Positions 58,601 through 64,000 of a DNA stretch of 64,000 bases are shown here, piece by piece. A program made the position numbers and the translations under genes. Source of the DNA: Lanius collurio (Eukaryota; Chordata; Aves; Passeriformes; Laniidae). Within the stretch, counting starts at the first letter, position 1. Each line of letters starts with the position of its first letter. The notes beneath the pieces are model-generated. The model worked only from the letters and a program-made list of their open reading frames with translations. It made no database searches and had not been told where the DNA came from. The stretch spans positions 8,927,508 to 8,991,507 of the forward strand of contig JACBWW010000004.1 of NCBI GenBank assembly GCA_020086605.1. The letters run 5' to 3'.

Positions 58601-61600
58601 ATTGACTATTACAAAAAAGTTTAAATAAAAGGTACACTTATTATATTCCTGAGGCAAAATATACCAAGAGTGCCATACACTGTATAAAGAAGCTAGCTTC
58701 AAAACAGCAGCTTTCCATCATGAAGTTAATTTGCATTTATGGAATTTCAGTTTTAGGCATAAAGGAAATAAAATTCAGTCATTATTTTTTAAATTTATAT
58801 TGCCTCTTATTTAACTTCTTCAATTTAATTTTAAGTTTTTATGTTCACTTACTTTGCAACTATATTCATCTTCTATGTATTTTTGTTTAATTAATTTAAG
58901 ACTTGTGTTTATATAACCATTTCTACTGGGGAAAAAGAGAGAAAGGAAATTTAAAGTAGTATATACCAATGCATTACCAGTAATCCTCGAGTTTGCTTGT
59001 ATTCCATGACAACTTGTGCAATGTTCTCTACTAGTCCTGCCTCAGCAACCCACATAATGTTGAAATTCTCTTTCAGATAAGTAGGTTCCATTCGCAGGTT
59101 CACAAACAACATATCCAATTGCATTTGCTGAGGGAACAAAGCTACATTTATTTAAAGCCTTAAGCTATGTGTGTTAAAAGAACAGCTGGAAAGAGAGACT
59201 AGAATGGATGGGGAGAAGAGAGAGAATTAAAGCACTGGGAAAGAAGGTTTGCATAGAAAGAAAGTAGATATTTTAAGATTTCTAAAAATACTTTCAATGC
59301 ATATTTCTATTTGAATGTTCTCAAGATCTAGTAGAGCATGCAACACTAAACAACTATTCTGTACAACGCAAAGTTTTCATGTAATTGCAAGCAATCACCA
59401 CTTTCACAAATTTATCAAGTACCATCTTAAAACCACCTGGGTTGTATTTTTTTATTTTTTCCAATGAACAGTTTATTCCAGATAAATAGATGAATACAAC
59501 ATAATTTATGTATGCTATGTTCATCAGCCTTAGCAGCACTGCATTTTTAAGGTTTTTTGGTTATTTTAATAATTTTATGTAGATTTTGTCAGAGTGCTCT
59601 GGTATGCTAAGGTGAACAGTGACATCAGAGCTTCAGTGTTTTATTCTTTTAAATCGGCTGTAACTCTTCAAAATTCTCTATGATGTGGTGGCTAGATTTG
59701 ACTTTGTTTATTTTCCAAATTTAAACTCACTTTAAATATTTTTAGGCATATTTCAGGGTTAAGTTTTTTCTGGTGAAATAAAGAAAAAAGAAATAATATA
59801 TTTCATTGTATTATGTTCTTAAGTTTAAACACTTTCCTGAATTAATAAAAGAAAGAAAAGTACTGACTGTTAGCTCTTTGCTCAGGAATGCATTTTCTTT
59901 AGGAACCTTCTCAATTTTTCCCGGTCCAACATTTTTACTGATACACTATCAGAAAAACAAACAAACAAATAAACAAAAAATCCACACCAAAACCACTTAA
60001 CAAACCAGACTCTTGGAAAAAAATTGAACAGGATTTCTGTGGAAAAAATATGTGCTTTAAATTTTATGTTACACTTTACCTGGAAAATCAGGATACTGAT
60101 TTGAAATAGATCTAAGAACAATATATTAACTTTAATGTTAGTATTAAATAGCTTTTGGGTTGCTAAGTAACACTTCTTCCTTAGTACCTTCAATTAAAAA
60201 AAACCCAAAAAACCAAAAAAACAAAGAAACAATCCAAAACCAAAGACAAGTTTTATAAAGCTCTTAAATGTATGTACAAATTCCTAGTGCTTATATGTTT
60301 GGAGACCTTTATTAATTCCCAGCACTTTCACTTCAGGTTCCTGAGGTATTTAATTCCATTAACAATTGAGAAGAGTTTTCAGATCAATGCCACAGAAAAC
60401 TCTCCATATATCATTTTCATTTCATCACAAGATAGAAACTGTTAGTTACTCCTACTGCCCTTTAAAATAGATTTAAACCCCACTGTATTCCACAAAATCA
60501 TAAACATTTATATAGACCATCAGATCAAATAATCCAGCATTCTGGCTTCAATGATGGATTGAAGCATGGAAAAAGCATATATGATACTCCTTCCAAACAC
60601 TCTTCTAATCTTCCACTATCTTCAGCTGTAACTCTCAAAGTGTTTCTCTCCCATGCACCTTTCTGGTCTCCCCCTGGGCTGGCACAGCTCCCTGCCAAGA
60701 CAGCTCTCTAACACCCTTCCAGTGGCAACTTCGTGTCCATGAAAACTGTCCACTTATTCCTGTCCTCTAATTCCCATTTCTAAACAAGAACATACCCCTG
60801 AAAGGACACCAACCACTCTCCTTGGGGTGCCCACCTGAACCAAAGCACAGGTTTCATCTTCTAGTGAGCTCAGTAACACACTGTTTAATAAACTCCCTTT
60901 GATACAACCAAAAAGAATGGGCTCTTATGTTTGGTCCTTATGTAACATTTGCTCAACCTACATGATCAAGTGTCCTGTGAGTTGACTCTCACTGTCACAG
61001 TGTATAGCTCACCAGTGTCATCCAGACTACTTCTAGATTTAGTTTTAAAACTCTTGGAAAAACAAGATATCTTCCACAAAGTGAAGGGAAACACATAATA
61101 AAGACTGAGTATCTAATCACAGTGCTGTGAATCCCATAACAATTCTCCATACCTTTCTTAGGCAAAAATTCTATTTAAGTTAATGATAATAGTGCAAAGA
61201 TTAATCCTTCAAGATCAAATAATGTATTTTTTTCGAAGGACAGAAGCCTTAGAAGATTTCAAAATAATCTTCCATGTAATTTAGTACTCGAGATAATTCA
61301 GGAAGGCCTAAGGACTTCTGCTTCAGTATAATGTATAGTTTTAAAACCTTACATATAGATATCTTTAAAACCAAAAAAGAAACTCAAATCTCTTATCAAC
61401 TCTCTTACCTTTACTAATTCTTCAAGCGTGTGCATTGATGTATCTACTGCAAGTATATATTGAAAGTCTGGCCTTTGGTCTGCTATGTTTTGCAACACCC
61501 TGAAACAGAGCAAGTACAGCCCAACTGGTACTTGGAGAAGCATCCAGGGCTTTCCTTGTTAAATGCATTCCAGAAACAGTACCAAGAATCTGCAAATTCT

Positions 61601-62765
61601 TGCAGAACATTTCAGATCATGACATTTTCATATACATTTTACTTACTAAAGAAGCATAGCTACACATTTTATTTGGAAATAAGAATAAAAACTTTATCTG
61701 CAGAAGATATTATTAGTCTGCTGCAGAGTCCAGAATCCATTTCCAGTTCTGTGCCAGTTAACTGGTATCACAGTCTAGACTGAGCATGACTTGTTGTTTG
61801 TTAAAAGCAAAGCACCAGTCAGATAAGGTTTCCAGAAGGCACAACTACCTCTAAAGAAATGGAAGGCTCTGTTTGACTCACATAAAAGGGCCCAAGAGTG
61901 ACCTTAAACCAACCCACCCCATTAAAAAAACCCACCCACCTTTAAAAGTACTCTCTGGTGGATTTGGATTTGTTATCTAGCTAGGTATCAATTATTGTTC
62001 AGAGAATTTTTTTTCCACTTACGCTGCTAAATCATTAATATGAATGGTTGGAATAATATTGTTTCCATCTCCAAAAACAGGTATTGCAGGAGTCTCACCA
62101 AGCCAACACATCTGAAAATACAGAGAATAAAGTGAGAGAAAAGGTTACTTTTAACTAGAGCTTAAAAAGGAATATTTGATTACTATGCAAATCTGTATAT
62201 TCAAGATTTAAAGTTCAGTTTATTGAATAATTACTGGAACTGCAGTAAAGGAGACCATTCTTGAGAAATACTGATAGGCAGCATACTAAAAACAAGATTT
62301 TTTTTTTTTAAAGACTGTTCTTTAATTTTGACAAATATAACTTTGAATCAGCCAAAAACAAATGCTTGGGAAAAAAAAAAAAAAGACTAATGTTGTGAAG
62401 AAAGACATTTCTCTGGATTCTGTAGATATGCCAGACATGTTCTCACTGGAAAGTACATATGGAGATACTGTTCAAAACCCAGAGAAATATCTATGAAAAA
62501 ATAGTGTCAAAAAAGAGAAAACACTTCTACTGTAGCTAAAATATTTCAAAAGGATCAAATAAACAGTTCTGCTCATGAAAACATTAAGCTTATGATACCA
62601 AGGCTGCTAAAAATTTATTCTATTCCAGTGCAGTTTGCCCCTAGAAATTAAATGATCCTTCAAACATAGTTGGATGTCTACCTTAAAAAAGTAGTGAAAG
62701 AGTCCTTCCTCAGCTCCATATTGATGTCCTGAGGCAACAACATAAGTTGAAAACTTTTCTTTGTT
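43583..62765 (-). CDS. AK7: Adenylate kinase 7, spliced gene, 3' 13 coding exons (5' end outside window)
   Basis: Large ciliary/flagellar adenylate kinase (ATP + AMP to 2 ADP); human loss causes sperm-flagellum defects and cilia disease (family knowledge). Thirteen exons join in frame to 1590 nt, 529 residues plus stop, corresponding to roughly the last 520 of 723 human residues. The remaining N-terminus lies beyond 64000. Domains in order: the end of the Rossmann-like N-terminal domain ([17 protein letters not shown]), then the P-loop kinase with Walker [10 protein letters not shown], an acidic insertion, the DGFP motif, a coiled-coil-like charged helix rich in E, K, R and A, and a C-terminal DPY-30 motif ([20 protein letters not shown]). 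Oddities: DGFPE where DGFPK/R is expected, two weak splice donors, a possible 12-nt microexon and a C-terminus that differs from human. Confidence 0.95.
44640..44960 (-). mobile_element. Possible decayed LTR-like repeat
   Basis: A stretch of more mixed composition with a motif TGTTACAATAATGTGGTTGTTAC on the minus strand (44680-44710 region) that resembles the R/U5 end of bird LTRs. No clear ends or target-site duplication. It lies in the last AK7 intron. Low-confidence family call from memory. Confidence 0.3.
45367..45525 (-). CDS. AK7: AK7 exon with DPY-30 motif
   Basis: Fifty-three codons: the end of the charged helix ([18 protein letters not shown]) followed by [20 protein letters not shown] and [15 protein letters not shown]. 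The second half is the DPY-30 motif, a helical dimerisation module; in cilia, proteins of this type dock to A-kinase-anchor-like helices (family knowledge). Acceptor CTTGTAG, donor CTG|GTAAGG. Confidence 0.95.
45526..47668 (-). other. AK7: AK7 intron before the DPY-30 exon
   Basis: About 2.1 kb, AT-rich, with no exon or transposon I can name. Confidence 0.65.
47669..47889 (-). CDS. AK7: AK7 exon, charged helix
   Basis: A 221-nt exon. It starts with [15 protein letters not shown], reaches the family hallmark [20 protein letters not shown] and continues into an E/K/R/A-rich helix ([20 protein letters not shown]) ending RMARWEEW. In human the corresponding helix links kinase and DPY-30 domains. 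The first 15 residues diverge from human. Acceptor TTTTAAAG, donor TGG|GTAGGT. Confidence 0.95.
48028..48760 (-). mobile_element. Probable ERV solo LTR, minus strand
   Basis: The minus-strand reading ends in a typical LTR R/U5 layout: AATAAAG, then TCTGTCTTC..., a second AATAAACCTCTGCTG and a terminal ...CCTGACA that would match a TG at 48028 on the plus strand. The body is T/C-rich on the plus strand. The far end near 48.75 kb is approximate and I found no target-site duplication. No internal viral genes. Lies in the AK7 intron 47890-52496. Confidence 0.5.
49107..49397 (+). mobile_element. Probable ERV solo LTR, plus strand
   Basis: Starts TGTTGAGG and ends TACAACA, giving TGTT...AACA inverted ends. 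A GC-richer U3 is followed by AATAAA at 49302 and a T/C-rich R/U5 ending CCCTGTTACA. About 290 bp. No viral coding sequence and no convincing target-site duplication. Same AK7 intron as the neighbouring LTRs. Confidence 0.5.
51737..52139 (+). mobile_element. ERV solo LTR with TATA box and poly(A) signal
   Basis: TGTTAAGG...GACAACA termini enclose about 400 bp. A TATAAATA box lies at about 51977-51984 and an AATAAA at about 52057, roughly 80 nt apart, followed by a T/C-rich downstream stretch: the promoter-to-poly(A) layout of an LTR. No internal viral genes. Antisense to AK7 in the same intron. Exact ends and family uncertain. Confidence 0.6.
52497..52694 (-). CDS. AK7: AK7 exon, C-terminal kinase segment
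   Basis: A 198-nt exon, [20 protein letters not shown] then [20 protein letters not shown] and [16 protein letters not shown]. It matches the human ALDASDEFLKERVINLP...FDEIEIHP region, the LID and last part of the kinase fold. Acceptor TTCACAG, donor ATTG|GTATGG. Confidence 0.95.
52963..53163 (+). mobile_element. CR1 LINE 3' fragment
   Basis: About 200 bp of the CR1 3' end (GTGGCCAAGCATTGGAATAG, GAGTCACCATCCCTGGAGG, GTCCTTTCCA) ending ATGATTCTATGA. Lies in the AK7 intron between the exons at 52694 and 53352, antisense to AK7. Confidence 0.85.
53352..53423 (-). CDS. AK7: AK7 exon with poly-Glu run
   Basis: A 72-nt exon: V-E-D, seven Glu from seven perfect GAA codons, then [14 protein letters not shown]. 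It matches the acidic linker and the start of KLIIPEF in human AK7. The (GAA)7 run (plus strand TTC at 53395-53415) is a coding microsatellite likely to vary in length. Acceptor GTTTTAG|TG, donor CCTG|GTAAGT. Confidence 0.93.
54209..54220 (-). CDS. AK7: Candidate 12-nt AK7 microexon
   Basis: The minus strand reads TTTCCAG|GTGAAGTAAAAG|GTAAGTGC: an acceptor AG, 12 nt, then a consensus donor. Inserted between the flanking exons it keeps the frame and adds G-E-V-K before the poly-Glu run. Skipping it also keeps frame and matches human better. Using the alternative AG 13 nt upstream (exon 54209-54233) brings in an in-frame stop. Prediction only. Confidence 0.3.
54442..54570 (-). CDS. AK7: AK7 exon with DGFP motif
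   Basis: A 129-nt exon, [20 protein letters not shown] then [20 protein letters not shown]. It contains the adenylate-kinase signature around D-G-F-P. The residue after P is Glu (GAG), where most adenylate kinases have Arg and human AK7 Lys. Acceptor GTCTTAG|GC, donor AAAG|GTATGT. Confidence 0.95.
55766..56838 (+). mobile_element. Endogenous-retrovirus solo LTR (passerine-type)
   Basis: About 1.07 kb of GC-richer sequence made of imperfectly repeated phrases (CCCATGGAGG, GGACCCACACTGGAGCAG, GGAGGACTGTCTCC) and ending in TCTGTTTTGCCCATGACAG and TCTCCCTGTCCTTATCTC. From memory this matches an abundant songbird ERV LTR family; the 3' tip diverges or is lost near 56838. It is a lone LTR without gag, pol or env. 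Open frames within it on both strands are repeat artefacts. In AK7 intron sequence, antisense to the gene. Confidence 0.72.
56363..56435 (+). repeat. 21-bp triplication inside the LTR
   Basis: GCAGCCTGTGCCTGAAGGACT is present three times in perfect tandem at 56363, 56384 and 56405, followed by a partial fourth copy. It creates the in-frame heptapeptide repeats seen in several open frames here, which are therefore not evidence of a gene. Confidence 0.95.
56955..57093 (-). CDS. AK7: AK7 exon, acidic insertion
   Basis: A 139-nt exon, [20 protein letters not shown] then [20 protein letters not shown]. It is the acidic insertion between the P-loop and AMP-binding halves of the AK7 kinase, shorter in Glu runs than human but ending in the same ELLDGIKE block. 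Acceptor GATGACAAG-free: the AG used is in TCATCAG|GAG; donor AAAG|GTAGGA. Confidence 0.93.
57393..57521 (-). CDS. AK7: AK7 exon with Walker A P-loop
   Basis: Forty-three codons, [20 protein letters not shown] then [29 protein letters not shown] is a fully canonical Walker A ATP-binding loop; human AK7 has the less typical GPPAVGKSS. Acceptor TTTTCCAG. The donor CTG|GTCTGT is weak, but the junction ADL|EKIVA matches human KL|EAIVA, so I accept it. Confidence 0.95.
57522..58977 (-). other. AK7: AK7 intron upstream of the P-loop exon
   Basis: About 1.45 kb, AT-rich, no repeat or exon recognised. Confidence 0.65.
58978..59127 (-). CDS. AK7: AK7 exon before the P-loop
   Basis: Fifty codons, [20 protein letters not shown] then [20 protein letters not shown] and [10 protein letters not shown]. 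It matches human [22 protein letters not shown]...EYKQSRGLM, the link between the Rossmann-like and kinase domains. Acceptor CCCTCAG, donor CTG|GTAATG. Confidence 0.95.
59868..59945 (-). CDS. AK7: AK7 exon
   Basis: Twenty-six codons, [20 protein letters not shown] then LSKELT, matching human [20 protein letters not shown]. Acceptor TCTGATAG. The donor ACA|GTCAGT departs from the GTRAGT consensus at position 3 but the joint to CAA ATG restores the human-like T-Q junction. Confidence 0.93.
61409..61499 (-). CDS. AK7: AK7 exon
   Basis: A 91-nt exon, [20 protein letters not shown] then [10 protein letters not shown], matching human [30 protein letters not shown] in the N-terminal Rossmann-like domain. 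Acceptor GTTTCAG|G, donor AAG|GTAAGA. Confidence 0.95.
62023..62111 (-). CDS. AK7: AK7 exon
   Basis: An 89-nt exon, [20 protein letters not shown] then PTIHINDLA, matching human [20 protein letters not shown]. The Met here is internal, not a start. Typical of an extended-SDR-like fold. Acceptor TATTTTCAG, donor CAGC|GTAAGT. Confidence 0.95.
62682..62765 (-). CDS. AK7: AK7 exon, first visible in this window
   Basis: Twenty-eight codons, [20 protein letters not shown] then GLFHYFFK, matching human [20 protein letters not shown]. Acceptor CTTCATAG, donor AAG|GTAGAC. It begins on a codon boundary; the earlier exons (about 200 residues) must lie beyond the right edge. Confidence 0.93.
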
Positions 62766-64000
62766 CTATGAAGGGAAATCAGCAAGAAAGTTTTTATTGA
62801 AACCTGGTACTGCAATTGGGATACAGGCTTACATTGACTCTTCAATGCATGTGCACTAAATATACAAAGTGTGTAAACTGTATCACTTCCAAGTTGTAAC
62901 TAGATCAATTGTTGCATATCCTGCAGCTTCCTGAGTCATATTGTCATTACTTCCTTCAAAAAAAAGCTGTCTATCTACAGCTGTCTTCAAAAAAGAGATC
63001 TGTCTACATTTGAACAAAAATTATAAAATTAGAATACAGTTAAGAGTTAAAACAATAGCAAGTTATGTAAATCAACTAAGTGAACAGGATAACTCATGCT
63101 TCTACTTTCTATTTTCAAGAAAAATCTGAAATTCATTGCAGATAATTTTTCAACTGTAATATATTTACATTTGGCTGGCTAAAGGAGCAGAAAATGCTGG
63201 ATTAAAGGCTTTGTAATTTCTTAACTTTCATTTTAATGTACAATTAATTAAAAACAAAAAACCAAAAAAACAAAAAACCCCAAAACCAAAAAAAAACAAA
63301 AAACCCCCCCAACTTTAGACTATTTAAATGTTTCCCTAACCATACATTGTGATTAACCCACATATTTTTGGCTGACCTTTATTGTGTAATGTCATAAATT
63401 TGCCTGTCTGCTTGGACATAGATGTTACTGTTTGTATCAATGGTGAGGATGTTTACACAGAAAAAAAAAAAAATTAAATCATCTGAAAGGAAAAAAACTT
63501 TCAAGGAAGTATTTTGAATTAGTCACTTTGAAAGATCCTAGTTGTTATATATATCCATAATACAATGTAAAAGAACCTGCCTTTATCAACAGTGGGAATA
63601 CGTGTGCAGATTTGGGATTTACTTTTTTGGGGGGTGGAGGGGGAATGAACCTATTGTTATCATCTATATAATATTTCAGAAACAGAGAAATAAGGCAGGT
63701 CTTAGCCAATCTTTGATTATATAAGCAAAGCTTCATGTAACACGATGACGAGTTCCAAAGTCGGTGGTTGTATCTATGCGTTTTTATCTATAGACTTACA
63801 AAGTGAAACTTGTTGAAAAACTACTTCAACTCACTTGAATTCAACAGCTTGTTATTAATCATGAGAAACACTAAGATTAGAAGACATTACAGATAGCAGA
63901 AGAGCTTTCACACTGTAAGGACAGCTGCCTGTTTCCAGCACTGTTAAGGCCACAGAAGGACTTAGCCATGAGACAAACACAGAAGGGAGCTACAGGATAA
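62766..64000 (-). other. AK7: AK7 intron running off the window
   Basis: Intronic sequence upstream of the first visible exon. It contains an A/C-rich low-complexity tract at about 63251-63311. I searched by eye for the preceding exon (human SHPNFLDHINAEK region) and did not find it here. Confidence 0.65.
63251..63311 (+). repeat. A/C-rich low-complexity tract
   Basis: Runs of A broken by CC, ending in a C run. Similar tracts occur at about 4886-4930, 28961-28993 and 60196-60235. Confidence 0.75.

Overview
The window is vertebrate nuclear DNA, almost certainly from a bird and probably a songbird. It is AT-rich with long introns. Three CR1 LINE 3' ends finish in the CR1 tail motif (ATTCTATGATTCT or close variants), and a roughly 1.1-kb LTR near 56 kb resembles an endogenous-retrovirus LTR family I associate with passerines (from memory, not searched). 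There are no bacterial operons, CRISPR arrays or RNA genes that I can support.

Two genes fill the window. Both lie on the minus strand, head to tail, so they read from right to left. AK7 (adenylate kinase 7) enters from beyond the right edge and its last 13 coding exons run from 62765 down to the stop at 43583. About 1.5 kb further on is a CpG-rich promoter (42115 to about 42310) next to a 367-base assembly gap (41748-42114). PAPOLA (canonical nuclear poly(A) polymerase alpha) follows, with coding exons 2 to 22 from 38774 down to the stop at 5710 and a probable 3' UTR to about 3608. The order AK7 then PAPOLA on one strand matches the human 14q32 arrangement. The visible PAPOLA exons join in frame without a stop; with 8 bases from the hidden first exon they would give 738 residues, against about 745 in human. 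The visible AK7 exons join in frame to 529 residues.

By region: 1 to about 3600 is intergenic with no gene I can support. 3608-42114 is PAPOLA; its introns hold two CR1 3' fragments, a short tandem repeat and a hairpin next to one splice donor. 42115-43582 is the intergenic promoter region. 43583-64000 is AK7, whose introns hold a cluster of LTR-like insertions (48-52.2 kb and 55.8-56.8 kb), a third CR1 fragment and a possible decayed LTR.

The two proteins are not known to share a pathway. PAPOLA tails pre-mRNAs in the nucleus; AK7 balances adenine nucleotides in motile cilia and sperm flagella. I see no undescribed biological system. The items most worth checking are a charge reversal in the AK7 DGFP motif, a candidate 12-nt AK7 microexon, poly(A) hexamers inside the last codons of both genes, a perfect hairpin beside the PAPOLA exon 16 donor, and the missing PAPOLA start codon.
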